A stretch of 64,000 nucleotides of DNA from VAZQ01 sp963771845 (GCA_963771845.1 CAVYVC010000023.1:62001-126000), one strand, 5' to 3'. Shown: positions 9,705-19,744, numbered from the stretch's first letter. The notes: generated from the letters alone by a model not told the origin. Numbers and translations are program-made.

Positions 9705-11160
9705 ATGGGCCTTTTCGGCATATTGCTCGGCCTCGGACTCCTGATCTGGCTCGCTTACAAAGGTTGGAGCGTGCTGTTGCTCGCTCCCGCCGCAGCCCTC
9801 ATTGCAGCAGCCGTTGCGGGGCAGCCGCTGCTCGCCCATTGGACGCAGACCTTCATGGGCAGAGCGGCGGAATTTCTGGCGCAGTTCTTTCCGTTGTTTC
9901 TGCTTGGTGCCCTGTTCGGCAAGCTCATGGAGGACAGCGGATCCGTCGCGGCCATCGCTCGCTGGATGAGCGAGCGATTGGGCCCCCGGCGAGCGGTTCT
10001 AGCTGTTGTGCTCGCCGGAGCGCTCGTCACTTACGGCGGGGTCAGCCTGTTTGTCGCCTTCTTCGTCCTGGCACCCATGGCGCAAGCACTATTCCGGGCC
10101 GCGGACATTCCGCGCCGCCTGATGCCGGCGGCGATTGCGCTCGGCACTTCCACCTTCACCATGTCAGCACTTCCGGGGACACCTGCCATCCAGAACGCCA
10201 TTCCCATGCCGTTCTTCGGCACCACGCCCTTCGCTTCGCCGGGCCTCGGAACTCGTTGCGGCCATCATCATGCTGAGTTTCGGCTTGTGGTGGCTCGGCC
10301 GCGCCGAGGCGCGCGCTCGCCGAGCGGGGGAGCGTTACGGCTGCGGCACCGATATCGCGGCCGACGCGGCTGCGAGCAATGAGTTTGTCCGTGAGCGCGC
10401 GACTGCCGCGCGTGAGTTCGATCCAGCCGAGATCATCCATGGTCATCAAAGCGAAGCTGTGCCCCCGATATTTGCGGCCGTTCTGCCGCTGGTCGTTGTC
10501 GTAGGCATGAATCTCCTCATGTCGCTCTTCATCCTGCCCCGGCTCGACTTTTCTTTTCTTGCCGAGGAGCGGTGGGGCGGCACCTCGCTGTCTGCAGTCG
10601 CTGGTGTATGGGCGGTGGCGGTTGCACTTGCCGTCGCCACGGCGGTGCTCGTCGCCATCAATTATCGCCGCCTGCCCGCGTTGCGCGAAAGCATGGATGC
10701 GGGCGCCAACGCTTCGGTGCTGCCGGTCCTGAGTGTTGCGAGTCTGGTTGGCTTCGGCGCAGTCGTTGCGGCTTTGCCCGCTTTTGCAACGGTGCGTGAC
10801 TGGGTCTTGTCGATCGACGGGGGACCGCTTGTTTCACTGGCAACCGCTACGAACGTGCTTGCTGCTCTCACCGGCTCCGCCTCAGGCGGGTTGACCATTG
10901 CACTTGATGCTCTCGGCGACACATACTTGAACCTCGCCGCAGAACAGGGAATCGATCCCGCGCTCATGCATCGCGTGGCGGTGATCGGCTCGGGCACGCT
11001 CGACAGCCTGCCGCACAACGGCGCCGTGGTGACGCTGCTGGCCGTCTGCGGAACAACCCATCGCGAGAGCTATCGCGACATCGTGATCGTAGCGATTGTC
11101 GGCGCCGTTGTCGCTCTCGCGGTTGTCATTGCACTTGGCTCCGCAGTGGGATCGTTCTGA
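9705..11160 (+). pseudogene. GntP-family gluconate/organic acid:H+ symporter, frameshifted
   Basis: The N-terminal frame (from 9705) gives helices with the GntP-like LFGKLMEDSGSVAAIARWM and GTSTFTMSALPGTPAIQNAIP segments. Around 10225-10246 the coding frame moves by one base and continues as SELVAAIIMLSFGLWWLGRAEARARR through to TGA at 11158-11160, including the GSASGGLTIALDALG and SGTLDSLPHNGAVVTLL motifs of the family. The 1456-nt span is one base over a codon multiple, and repair would give about 484 aa, the normal family length. It lies directly behind the patatin gene and just ahead of the antiporter operon. Family members import gluconate or short organic acids with protons. Confidence 0.83.
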
Positions 11161-11171
11161 GATGAGTGGCG

Positions 11172-11690
11172 ATGTCCGCGCGTGAAACATCTCCTTCGTC
11201 GGCTGCCATCTGGCGTAGCGCGCTGTTGCGAGCGATCGGGTTCTCCTCCCTCTGGTTGATACTTTCCGGCGCCGACTCCCGCGGTCTGCCCGCCGGGGCG
11301 GTTGCGGTTGTCGCGGCGACCTGGACGAGTCTGAGACTCCTGCCCGCGACGGGGCAGCATCTGTCTCCTGCTGCCGCAGGCTGTGTTATCTTTCGCTTCC
11401 TGCTCCAGTCCGCAGCCGCCGGCACCGATGTCGCACGGCGCGCGCTTGATCCCAGGCTGCCGCTGCAGCCAGGGTTCGTGAACTATCGAGTGCAATTGCC
11501 TCCCGGCGTTGCTCGGAACACATTCTGCACGCTTTCGAGTCTTCTTCCCGGCACTCTTCCCGCAGGGTCCGAGCACAGCGACTGGCTCCTCATCCACTGC
11601 CTTGACGTTGGTGAGCCGATAGCCGCCCAACTCGCACAAGAGGAGGCCCTGCTGACCCAGGCGGTGGGAACGGAGCGTGATCATGGGTGA
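11172..11690 (+). CDS. mnhE: Na+/H+ antiporter subunit E (MnhE/MrpE-like)
   Basis: The product (172 aa from ATG 11172; a GTG two codons upstream is also possible) has two or three hydrophobic segments near the N-terminus, followed by a soluble tail with the MrpE-type sequence TFCTLSSLLPGTLPAG and SDWLLIHCLDV. MrpE is a small subunit needed for assembly and activity of multisubunit cation/proton antiporters in the inner membrane. It starts the operon, and its stop overlaps the start of the F subunit gene. Confidence 0.85.
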   Translation: MSARETSPSSAAIWRSALLRAIGFSSLWLILSGADSRGLPAGAVAVVAATWTSLRLLPATGQHLSPAAAGCVIFRFLLQSAAAGTDVARRALDPRLPLQPGFVNYRVQLPPGVARNTFCTLSSLLPGTLPAGSEHSDWLLIHCLDVGEPIAAQLAQEEALLTQAVGTERDHG

Positions 11691-11979
11691 CTTTTTGTTG
11701 GCCGCTGCTGGTTTCGTGCTGATGATGGTCGCGTTGGGCTTGGTCCGCATCCTTCGCGGCCCGACCAAGGCAGATCGAATGATGGCGGCGCAGCTTTTTG
11801 GCTCCGGCGGTATCGCAGCCCTGCTGCTCGCTGGCGCTCCTCGCATTCCCGCAATGGTCGATGTTGCCTTGACAATGGCGCTGCTCGCAGCCTTCGCCTC
11901 CGCGGCTTTCGTGATGAGCGGCTCCGGGTCGCAAGAACGCGACCCGGACCTAACAAATGGCACGAGAGGCGGCACGTGA
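11683..11979 (+). CDS. mnhF: Monovalent cation/H+ antiporter subunit F (MnhF/MrpF-like)
   Basis: A 98-aa protein with three hydrophobic helices and the F-subunit signature LGLVRILRGPTKADRMMAAQLFGSGGIA after the first helix. MrpF is a membrane subunit of the Mrp complex. The ATG at 11683 lies within the end of mnhE (8-base overlap), with a GTG at 11677 as an alternative. Its TGA overlaps the GTG start of mnhG, which indicates translational coupling through E, F and G. Confidence 0.87.
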   Translation: MGDFLLAAAGFVLMMVALGLVRILRGPTKADRMMAAQLFGSGGIAALLLAGAPRIPAMVDVALTMALLAAFASAAFVMSGSGSQERDPDLTNGTRGGT

Positions 11980-12269
11980 GCATAGTGTTTGACATCGTAA
12001 CCGTTCTGGCGGTTTCGGCAGGTGCTTTCTTCTTCCTGGCCGGCACCGTCGGGCTGCTGCGTTTCCCCGACACGCTTTGTCGTTTGCACGCGCTGACCAA
12101 GGCCGACAATGTCGGCCTTGGCTTGGTGGTGCTCGGCTTGCTGCCGCGGGCGGGCGGTGCGTCCGCGGGACTCAAGCTCATTTGCATCTGGCTTCTTGTC
12201 CTTCTCGCCGGCGCCACCGTGTCACAACTCATCGCCCACTCCGCGCAGCGTCGCGATCCACGCACATGA
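11976..12269 (+). CDS. mnhG: Monovalent cation/H+ antiporter subunit G (MnhG/MrpG-like)
   Basis: A 97-aa protein with three membrane helices and the strong G-subunit signature GTVGLLRFPDTLCRLHALTKADNVGLGL (read across about residues 23-50). It starts with GTG at 11976, overlapping the stop of the F gene by four bases, and its own stop overlaps the ATG of the next gene. This is a standard small subunit of Mrp-type sodium or potassium/proton antiporters. Confidence 0.9.
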   Translation: MSIVFDIVTVLAVSAGAFFFLAGTVGLLRFPDTLCRLHALTKADNVGLGLVVLGLLPRAGGASAGLKLICIWLLVLLAGATVSQLIAHSAQRRDPRT

Positions 12270-13207
12270 TAGAATCGCTCAATGCCGGCGTTGCGTTGCT
12301 GATCCTCTCGCTTGCAATCTTCACGATCCTCGCGAGCGAACTGTTTGCAGCAGCCGTCGGTTTCATTACCTGCGGATTGCTGCTCACGCTGATCTGGGTG
12401 CAGCTCCAGGGGTTTGACGTGGCCTTGATCGAAGGCGCGGTGGGCGGGGGTCTCACGGGCGCACTGGTGATCGCTACCGCGGCGCGGCTACAGAGGACCG
12501 AAACAGCCGCGCGCGCCGAACGGCTCGGCGCACCGATGCAATTGGCGGCTGCGCTCCTTGCCGCCGTTGTCGCGGCAGGACTTGCTGCCTGCGTCCTCGC
12601 CCTGCCCGGCTCACCGCCCACCCTCGCACCGCAGGTGGTGGCCAATATCGGCACGACGGGCGTGGGCAATCCGATCACCGCCGTGTTGCTCGCGTTTCGC
12701 GCCATGGACACGTTGCTCGAGGCAATCGTGCTCATCTTTGCACTCATTGGTGTGTGGTCGCTGGCGCCGGATCGCGTGTGCTGCGGACGCCCCGGACCCG
12801 GCTGGTATTCCGATCCCGACGGCATTCTTGCCTATGTCGCCCGCATCCTGCCGCCAATCGGCATCATTGTGGGCATCTACGTTTTTTGGACCGGAGCGGA
12901 CCATCCCGGCGGCAAGTTCCAGGGCGCCACAATCCTGGCGGCGATGTGGCTTTTGGCTGCGAGAGCGGGATTGACCGATGCGCCGCCGATCAGCCGAGCC
13001 TGGTTGCGGATCGCACTGATTGCCGGGCCGGTCGTGTTCATCGCGATTGGGCTGGCCGGCGCCGCCACCGCGGGTGCATTCCTCGCTTATCCGGACGGCT
13101 ACGCGAAACCGCTGATCCTTGCCGTCGAGTGGGCGCTGATGCCCTCGCTTACGCTGACGCTTGCTCTGCTGCTGACCGGCGCGCCGCAACGGGAAGCTGT
13201 GCAATGA
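12266..13207 (+). CDS. Fused DUF4040 (MrpA C-terminal/MbhD-like) - MnhB antiporter subunit
   Basis: From ATG 12266 the 313-aa product begins with a three-helix DUF4040 module (about residues 1-75) containing GFDVALIEGAVGGGLTGAL, which corresponds to the C-terminal part of MrpA or to MbhD. Residues 80-120 form a linker. The remaining part is an MnhB-like domain with PPIGIIVGIYVFW and HPGGKFQGATILAAMWLL, the counterpart of the G-G-F-Q-G motif of MrpB. No full-length MrpA is seen nearby, so this is a reduced antiporter of the Mbh-related type. Longer upstream frames run through mnhG and are rejected. The stop overlaps the start of the C subunit (ATGA). Confidence 0.83.
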   Translation: MIESLNAGVALLILSLAIFTILASELFAAAVGFITCGLLLTLIWVQLQGFDVALIEGAVGGGLTGALVIATAARLQRTETAARAERLGAPMQLAAALLAAVVAAGLAACVLALPGSPPTLAPQVVANIGTTGVGNPITAVLLAFRAMDTLLEAIVLIFALIGVWSLAPDRVCCGRPGPGWYSDPDGILAYVARILPPIGIIVGIYVFWTGADHPGGKFQGATILAAMWLLAARAGLTDAPPISRAWLRIALIAGPVVFIAIGLAGAATAGAFLAYPDGYAKPLILAVEWALMPSLTLTLALLLTGAPQREAVQ

Positions 13208-13545
13208 GCAGCCCGACAATATTTGCTTTATGCGCGGCGCTCCTGGTTGGCATCGGTCTGTTCGGCTTGATCGTCAATCCGCAGCCACTGCGGAAGATTC
13301 TCGCATTCAATCTGGTCGGCAGCGGCGTGTTCGTGTTGTTCGGAGCCATTGCGCGGCGAGGAGCCGCGGCCGGCATGGGTGCCGATCCGGTGCCACAGGC
13401 GCTGTTGATTACCGGCATCGTCGTCGCGTTCTCGGCGACTGCGCTAGCCGTCGCACTGCTGCTCAGACTATTTGAGGCGACCGACTCGGTTAGCCTCTCC
13501 GCGGATCTGCCCGCGAAGGCGGAACCCAATTCCGGCGACGCGTAA
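13204..13545 (+). CDS. mnhC: Na+/H+ antiporter subunit C (MnhC/NuoK-like)
   Basis: A 113-aa protein with three membrane helices, homologous to NuoK of complex I. It shows the pattern LFGLIVNPQPLRKILAFNLVGSGVFVLF in the first half and PVPQALLITGIVVAFSATALAVALLLRL in the second, the usual PxPQALxLTxIVIxxA signature of the C subunit. ATG 13204 overlaps the stop of the fused DUF4040-MnhB gene. It is followed after 12 bases by the D subunit gene. Confidence 0.9.
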   Translation: MSSPTIFALCAALLVGIGLFGLIVNPQPLRKILAFNLVGSGVFVLFGAIARRGAAAGMGADPVPQALLITGIVVAFSATALAVALLLRLFEATDSVSLSADLPAKAEPNSGDA

Positions 13546-13557
13546 GGACCGCGATCC

Positions 13558-15317
13558 GTGTCGGCTCAGAACATGGCGACTCCGGGCGGGCTACTGCTCG
13601 TCCTGGCGGTGCTCGTGCCGTTCGTTGGAGTGCTGCTCGGGCTTGCGCTCGGCGGCCACAACACGCAGCGCGTCGCCCTGGCAACACTGCCGTTTGGACT
13701 CGGCATCGCGATCGCATTGCACACGCGTTGGCACGGTCGGGTGAAGCCGTGGTCTATCTGCTCGGGGGTTGGGCGCCGCCCCTTGGGGTGGCTCTGCGCG
13801 CAGATGGACTGTCGGCGATCATGCTGCCGCTCGCCGCCGTAGTGATCTGCGGCATCGCGGTCTATGCGTGCGGCGATTTCGGCACACCGTCCGGCGTGAG
13901 AGAGTCGCGCGCGCCATTCACGTTCTGGACATTGCTGCTTGCAGTCTGGGGATCTCTCAATCTGGTGCTCGTCAGCGCTGACCTTTTCACGCTTTATGTT
14001 GCGTTGGAGCTTCTAACCTTCGCGGCAGTCCCGCTGGTATCCCTCGATGGCCGCGGCGAAACGCTGCGCTCAGCGCTGCGCTACCTGCTGTTCGCGCTGT
14101 TGGGCTCGATGCTCTACCTGGCGGGGACTGTGCTGCTGTACGGGACTTATGGCACGCTCGATATCGCGCTGCTGGCGGATCGGATCCGTCCCGAACCCAT
14201 GGTTTGGGCTGCCGCCGCCTTGATGACAACGGGTTTGCTCGCCAAGACAGCACTGTTTCCGTTGCACATGTGGCTGCCGCCCGCGCATGCGGGCGCTCCG
14301 GCGCCGGCAAGCGCGCTCCTGTCGGGGCTCGTGATCAAAGGCTCCTGGTTTCTTGCTGTCCGGCTCTGGTTCAACGTCATGCCGGGGCTCGCGAGCGCAG
14401 CCACAATGCAGCTGCTCGCTGCGCTTGGCGCGGCCGCTATCGTGTTCGGCAGCGTCGTCGCGCTGCGGCAGGAGCGGTTGAAGCTTTTGGTCGCATTCTC
14501 GACCGTTGCGCAGATCGGTTACCTGTTTCTGATGTTTCCGCTCGCCTTCGACGCCGTCTCGGACAAGCTCGTGCGCGGTGGCGCCTTGGCGGGGGGCGTG
14601 CTGCAGGCCGTTTCCCACGCCACCGCAAAGGCCGCAATGTTTATGTCCGCCGGCTCGATCTACGCAGCACTGGGCCATGATCGCATCGCGGGGTTGAACG
14701 GCATCGCACGGGCGTTGCCCGTGAGCATGCTTGCCTTCGCGCTGGGCGGGGTAGCGCTGATCGGATTGCCGCCGAGCGGCGCCTACCTTGCCAAAGAGCT
14801 GCTGCTCGGCGCGGCTACGCAGACTGGACAATGGTGGTGGGCGGCCGTGATCCAAACGGGCGGGATTCTTACCAGCAGCTACGTGCTGCTTGTGCTTGCT
14901 TTCGCGCTGATGCCTTCGAACGGTCGGATTGCGTTGCGCATTCCTGTACGGCGACTTTCAGAAGCGTCAGCGCTGGCGCTCGCACTGTGCTCGTTGCTGC
15001 TCGGGCTTTTTCACTGGCAGCCATATCTTCCGGTCCCGCGCCTCGCACTGTCGAATTGGCTAGCGCTGGACGCGCTCTCGAGCGCGCTGTGGCTGCTTCT
15101 TCCAGGTGCCTTGCTGGCAATTCTGCTGGGACGCTGGGAAAGTAGCGCCCGCTACGGGAAGATCGTTGCGATGCTCGGCCCGGCGCGTGCTGCGAGCCTT
15201 TCCTTTGGCTGGCTGATCGAACGGGCCGATGGCCTGTTGCGGCAATGGCCGGCAGCGTGCCTCTCCCTTCTGCTGGTGGCAATCCTGCTTGCTGCGGCAC
15301 TCATCACAACTCGATAA
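13558..15317 (+). pseudogene. mnhD: Na+/H+ antiporter subunit D (MnhD/NuoM-like), frameshifted
   Basis: The first 60 or so residues are read from GTG 13558. At about 13738-13741 one G appears missing from a G run: adding it back joins the frame to GEAVVYLLGGWAPPLGVALRADGLSA and on through some 520 further residues to the TAA at 15315-15317. The long part has the proton-translocating antiporter core, including KTALFPLHMWLPPAHAGAPAPASALLSGLVIKG spread over two helices, with the conserved lysines and histidines of NuoM/MrpD proteins. The repaired length is about 586 aa. It should be the main ion-translocating subunit, so if the frameshift is genuine the antiporter would be inactive. Confidence 0.87.
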
Positions 15318-15433
15318 GGTTGCCTTGCGCAATGTTGCACGGGCAGCCGTCGAAACGACCGCTGGTGCAAGCGTTCAATTTTCAATGGCCGCCGCAAGCA
15401 AGGGCCGCGCGTTGACGAAAGGGAAGCTGTGCC

Positions 15434-16336
15434 ATGGCAAGACGAGAGATCCTCGACCGCATTCAGAAATACGTTGATCCATTCCGCATTATCAAGGGCA
15501 AGGGCTTCCGTCTGAAGAATTTCGACCCGGGCAACACCTGCGGCCTGCAGCTGGACAAGGGCGAGGCGGCCGAGCTGCTCGCCCACGGCACCGAGTGGCT
15601 CGCGGAGGAGCAGGACATGCTCTACGCCCAGGACAGCTGGTCGCTGCTGCTCCTGTTTCAGGCGATGGATGCGGCCGGCAAGGACGGCACCATTAAGCAC
15701 GTCATGTCGGGCGTCAATCCGCAGGGATGCCAGGTGTTCTCGTTCAAGCAGCCCTCGCGGGAGGATCTCGACCACGACTTCATGTGGCGTTACGTCAAAT
15801 GCCTGCCCGAGCGCGGGCGCATCGGGATCTTCAACCGTTCGTACTACGAGGAGGCCCTGGTTGTGCGCGTGCACCGGGAGATCCTGAAGCGGCAGCGGCT
15901 GCCCGAGCAGAAGATCGGCAAGCGGATCTGGGACGAACGGCTCAGCGACATGGCGCAATTTGAGGATTACCTCAGCCGGCAGGGGACCATCATTCTGAAG
16001 TTCTTTTTGCACGTTTCACCGGGAGAGCAGAAGAAGCGCTTCATGCAGCGCCTCGACCAGCCGCAGAAGCACTGGAAGTTTTCCGCCGCCGACATCCGCG
16101 AGCGAGGCTTCTGGAATGACTACATGCAGGCGTTCGAGGAAGCGATAAAAGCCACCGCATCAAAGCACGCGCCGTGGTTCGTGGTGCCCGCCGACAACAA
16201 ATGGTTCACCCGGCTTGTGGTCGCCGCCGCAATCGTGGAAGCGGTGGAGAAGCTCGATCTCAGCTACCCCAAGATCGATGCCGCAAAGAAGAAGGAGCTG
16301 GTGGCGGCGCGGGCGGCGCTTGCCCGTGAGAAGTAG
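15434..16336 (+). CDS. Polyphosphate kinase 2 family protein (PPK2)
   Basis: A 300-aa cytosolic kinase-like protein of the PPK2 family, which moves phosphate between polyphosphate and nucleotides. Walker A is in FQAMDAAGKDGTIKHV (residues 75-90) and the Walker B-like motif in GRIGIFNRSYYEE (128-140). The lid region near LDQPQKHWKFSAADIRER also matches. The length and the short N-terminal extension fit single-domain PPK2 enzymes that act on nucleoside mono- or diphosphates; the subclass cannot be fixed by eye. It sits 116 bases after the antiporter operon on the same strand. The start is ATG 15434, preceded by a weak GGGAAG Shine-Dalgarno. Confidence 0.93.
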   Translation: MARREILDRIQKYVDPFRIIKGKGFRLKNFDPGNTCGLQLDKGEAAELLAHGTEWLAEEQDMLYAQDSWSLLLLFQAMDAAGKDGTIKHVMSGVNPQGCQVFSFKQPSREDLDHDFMWRYVKCLPERGRIGIFNRSYYEEALVVRVHREILKRQRLPEQKIGKRIWDERLSDMAQFEDYLSRQGTIILKFFLHVSPGEQKKRFMQRLDQPQKHWKFSAADIRERGFWNDYMQAFEEAIKATASKHAPWFVVPADNKWFTRLVVAAAIVEAVEKLDLSYPKIDAAKKKELVAARAALAREK

Positions 16337-16363
16337 AAGCTTGCGTGATCGCATCGCTCGCGT

Positions 16364-19114
16364 TCACGCCCCAGCTTCCACCGCGGTCACGGCCATGCGC
16401 AGAGAGCCTGACGAGCGAATGATCAGCTTCTCCGCCTCTACGAGAAGAAAGAAGAGCAGTCCGCCAAGCAAGAGCCAGGGCCAGACCCGCAGCGGGATCG
16501 CCTCGTTGTCGAACAGCCTTTGCAGCGGCGGCGCGTAGGTAAAGAGCAGCTGAAGGACCACCACCGCGCCGATGCCAAGCGGCAGGTACTTGTTGCCGCG
16601 ATGCGCGGCGGCGGACAGCGAGCTGTCCAGCAGGTAGCGGCTGTTCAGGAGATAGAATACCTGGCCGATGGTGATCATGTTAACGGCGACCGTCCGTGCG
16701 AGCTGGTCCGAGACGCCCTGAGACTTCATCCAGAAGAATGCCGAGAGCGTAACCGCGAGCAGGGCCAGGCCAACGAAGACCACGCGCCAGATGCCGAAGC
16801 CGGTCAGGATCGGCCGGTCGACCGCGCGCGGCAGCCGTTTCATCACGTCGAGCTCGTGCGGCTCGAACGAGACAACCAGGCCCAACGCGACCGAGGTCAC
16901 CATGTTGACCCAGAGCACCTGCGGCGCGGTGATCGGCATGGTGAAGCCGGAGAAAATCGCCACCATAATGACTAGCGCCTGCGCGACGTTGGTCGGCAGC
17001 ATGAAGAGGATGGCCTTCTCGATGTTGTTGTAGACGGTGCGCCCTTCTTTCACCGCCGCAGTGATCGATGCGAAGTTGTCGTCGGCCAGAACCATGCCGG
17101 CCGCTTCCTTGGTGACCTCGGTGCCCTTGATCCCCATGGCGACGCCGATGTCGGCCTTCTTCAGGGCGGGAGCGTCGTTCACGCCGTCGCCCGTCATCGC
17201 CACGATCTGCTTGTTGGCCTGGATCGCCTTCACCAGGCGGAGCTTGTGCTCGGGACTCGCGCGCGCGAACACGTCAACGCTGCGCACCTTCTCCTGCAGT
17301 GCCGCCTCGTTCATCTCCTCGATCTCGGCGCCGGTGATCGCCGTCTTTCCATCGCCGATATCGAGCACCTTGGCGATCGCGGCGGCGGTGATCTTGTGAT
17401 CTCCGGTGATCATCGTCACACGGATGCCGCCGCCATGACATTCCTTGACCGCCTCGACGGCCTCCTTGCGCGGCGGGTCGAGCAGGCCGAGCAGGCCGAG
17501 CAGGACGAGGTTTCTCGGCAGGTCAGAGGGAGCGAGGCTACCCGCCTTCACGCCGGGATTCTCAAGCCACGCGAGCGCCAGCACGCGCTCTCCTTGGCCG
17601 GCGAGCTTGTCGGAGGCACCCATGAAGTGCTTGCGATCGAGGGGCTTCGGCTCGCCGCCGGCGGTCTGCTGTCTATCGCTGTGATCGAGGATGACTTCGG
17701 GCGCGCCCTTGACGAAGAGAAGCTCCTTGCCGTCGGCGGACTTGTGGAGCGTCGCCATGAACTTGTGCTCGGACTCGAACGGGATCGCGTCGATGCGAGG
17801 AGACGCAGCCTGCTCGGTCTGCCGGTCCATGCCGAGCTTGCTTGCGAACGGATAAAGCGCCCCCTCGGTCGGATCGCCTTCCACCTTCCAGGCGCTATCC
17901 TCCTCAAACAGCTCCGCGTCGTTGCAGAGCATGCAGACGCGCCCCATGAGGTCGAGCACCGGTTCCTTGCCCGCGGGCTTTCCGTCCCTCTTGACCTCGC
18001 CCTCCGGCGCATAGCCGTTACCGGTGATCTGGTATGCCGCCTCGGCGGTGACCGCGGACGCCACCATCATTTCCATGAGGGTGAGCGTGCCGGTCTTGTC
18101 GGAGCAAATGCGCGACACCGACCCGAGCGTCTCCACCGCCGGCAGCCGCCGGATGATGGCGTTGCGCTGGGCCATGCGCTGCACGCCGATTGCGAGCGTG
18201 ATGGTGATAATCGCCGGCAGGCCCTCCGGAATCACCGACACCGCGATGCCGACCACCGCCTGGAACAACTCCACGAAATCCATGCCCTTGACCCACTTGC
18301 CGTAGGCGAACACCAGAGCACCAACGACGGCGATGACGGCGGTGATGGCGTAGCCAAACTTCTTGATCTGGCGCAGGAGTGGCGTCTCGAGCGCGCTCAC
18401 GCCGGCGAGCAGTTGATTGATGCGGCCAAGCTCGGTCTCGCTGCCGGTCGCGACGACGACGCCCGTGGCGCGTCCGGACACGACCATGGTTCCGGAGAAC
18501 GCCATGCATTCCCGATCACCAACCGTCGCGTTGGGGGAAACTGCCTCTGTGCCCTTGTCAGCCGGCACCAACTCCCCGGTCAGCGCCGCCTCCTCGGTGC
18601 GCAGGTTCCTCGCATCGATGAGGCGCAGGTCGGCGGGAATTTTGTCCCCCAATTCAAGGAGCACGATGTCCCCCGGCACAAGCTGCTCCGCAGGGATCAT
18701 GCGCGTCTCGCCGCCGCGTAGCGTCCGCGCCTCCGCGGACAGCATGTTGCGTATCAATTCCAGCGCCTTCTCGGCCTTGCCCTCCTGAATGAAGCCGAGC
18801 AGCGCGTTGAGGATGACCACGCCGAAGATGATCGCCGCGTCGACCCACAGGTTGAGCATCAGCTTGATGAAGCCTGCGCCGAGCAGGACGTAAACCAGCA
18901 CATTATTGAGCTGAGACAGGAACCGCATGAACGGTCCCCGCTTCTTGCCTTCCGGCAGCCGGTTTAGTCCAAACTTCTGTAGGCGGCTCGTCGCTTCGGC
19001 GGCATCGAGGCCTTTCCCGGTGTCGGTGGCGAGACGTTTCGCCACCTCGTCCACAGACGTGCCATGCCAAGCTGTAGCGTCGGCTGCGGGATTGGCTTTC
19101 GCTGCGGTGCTCAT
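16364..19114 (-). CDS. Cation-translocating P-type ATPase (P2-type, Ca2+/Mg2+-like)
   Basis: From ATG 19114 the product has 916 aa. The cation ATPase N-terminal domain (about 15-85) leads into two helices, the actuator loop with LTGE (178-181), the VIPEGLP ion-site helix (294-300), the phosphorylation site DKTGTLT (339-345), the nucleotide-binding region with KGAPE, and the hinge TGDGVNDAPALKKADIGVAMG. Six C-terminal helices follow. This order and the PEGLP motif place it in the P2 group (SERCA/PMA-like), which pumps Ca2+, Mn2+ or other cations. An in-frame extension to 19321 has no conserved content and is rejected. It is convergent with the PPK2 gene. Confidence 0.93.
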   Translation of the reverse strand: MSTAAKANPAADATAWHGTSVDEVAKRLATDTGKGLDAAEATSRLQKFGLNRLPEGKKRGPFMRFLSQLNNVLVYVLLGAGFIKLMLNLWVDAAIIFGVVILNALLGFIQEGKAEKALELIRNMLSAEARTLRGGETRMIPAEQLVPGDIVLLELGDKIPADLRLIDARNLRTEEAALTGELVPADKGTEAVSPNATVGDRECMAFSGTMVVSGRATGVVVATGSETELGRINQLLAGVSALETPLLRQIKKFGYAITAVIAVVGALVFAYGKWVKGMDFVELFQAVVGIAVSVIPEGLPAIITITLAIGVQRMAQRNAIIRRLPAVETLGSVSRICSDKTGTLTLMEMMVASAVTAEAAYQITGNGYAPEGEVKRDGKPAGKEPVLDLMGRVCMLCNDAELFEEDSAWKVEGDPTEGALYPFASKLGMDRQTEQAASPRIDAIPFESEHKFMATLHKSADGKELLFVKGAPEVILDHSDRQQTAGGEPKPLDRKHFMGASDKLAGQGERVLALAWLENPGVKAGSLAPSDLPRNLVLLGLLGLLDPPRKEAVEAVKECHGGGIRVTMITGDHKITAAAIAKVLDIGDGKTAITGAEIEEMNEAALQEKVRSVDVFARASPEHKLRLVKAIQANKQIVAMTGDGVNDAPALKKADIGVAMGIKGTEVTKEAAGMVLADDNFASITAAVKEGRTVYNNIEKAILFMLPTNVAQALVIMVAIFSGFTMPITAPQVLWVNMVTSVALGLVVSFEPHELDVMKRLPRAVDRPILTGFGIWRVVFVGLALLAVTLSAFFWMKSQGVSDQLARTVAVNMITIGQVFYLLNSRYLLDSSLSAAAHRGNKYLPLGIGAVVVLQLLFTYAPPLQRLFDNEAIPLRVWPWLLLGGLLFFLLVEAEKLIIRSSGSLRMAVTAVEAGA

Positions 19115-19363
19115 CGGTGTGCTCCGTGAAGCTTTATTTCTCGCCCGGGGCAATTTGGGCCATCTGATCGTGTCCCATGCCGTCCAGAGAGTGGCTAGAT
19201 GGCCAAGATCCTCTGGCGTATGGGCCAGACACTTCGGACAAAGAGATTTCAAGCGGAGCACTGGCCATAGTTTGCCATGACTGTTGACGCGCAATCGGAA
19301 ATGGCGCTGGTATATGAACAAGCAGATGCATACGGCGGGGCAACCAAAACAAGGAGAATCGCA

Positions 19364-19744
19364 ATGTTCTTCGCAGAAGGTTTCACTTTCCGCAATTTCC
19401 TGGCCGATGCTTTCGCGGTGTTTATGTTCGTCCTATGGTTCTGGCTGCTCATCATAGTCATAAGCGACCTGTTCCGGCGTCACGACGTCTCCGGCTGGAT
19501 CAAGGCAATCTGGGTGATTGCCCTGGTCGTCTTCCCCTACCTTGGCATATTCGCATACATGATCACTCAGTCGAGAGGCATGGCGGAGCGAAGCAGCCAA
19601 CAAGCGCAACAGGCGCGCGATGAGCTGCGGCGTGTGGTCGGCTTCAGCGCTGCCGACGAGATCGAAAAGCTCGATCGGCTCAAGAAATCAGGATCGATCA
19701 CCGATCAGGAGTTCACCCGCCTTCGCGCCAAGCTAGTTGCGTAG
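19364..19744 (+). CDS. SHOCT domain protein with PLDc_N-type membrane region
   Basis: A 126-aa protein. Two hydrophobic helices (about 13-34 and 44-66) resemble the N-terminal membrane region of cardiolipin synthases (WVIALVVFPYLGIFAYM). After a Gln/Arg-rich linker, the C-terminal 30 residues are a SHOCT motif (EIEKLDRLKKSGSITDQEF). A clear Shine-Dalgarno, AAGGAGA at about 19350-19356, supports ATG 19364 over the earlier in-frame ATG at 19277. SHOCT proteins often oligomerise or tether to membranes; no enzymatic role is evident. It is transcribed away from the P-type ATPase. Confidence 0.82.
   Translation: MFFAEGFTFRNFLADAFAVFMFVLWFWLLIIVISDLFRRHDVSGWIKAIWVIALVVFPYLGIFAYMITQSRGMAERSSQQAQQARDELRRVVGFSAADEIEKLDRLKKSGSITDQEFTRLRAKLVA

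Noticed and set aside
17246..18721. 491-codon plus-strand frame inside the P-type ATPase gene
   Set aside because: Antisense shadow of a clearly conserved ATPase; composition rich in Arg, His and Gly with no recognisable domain.
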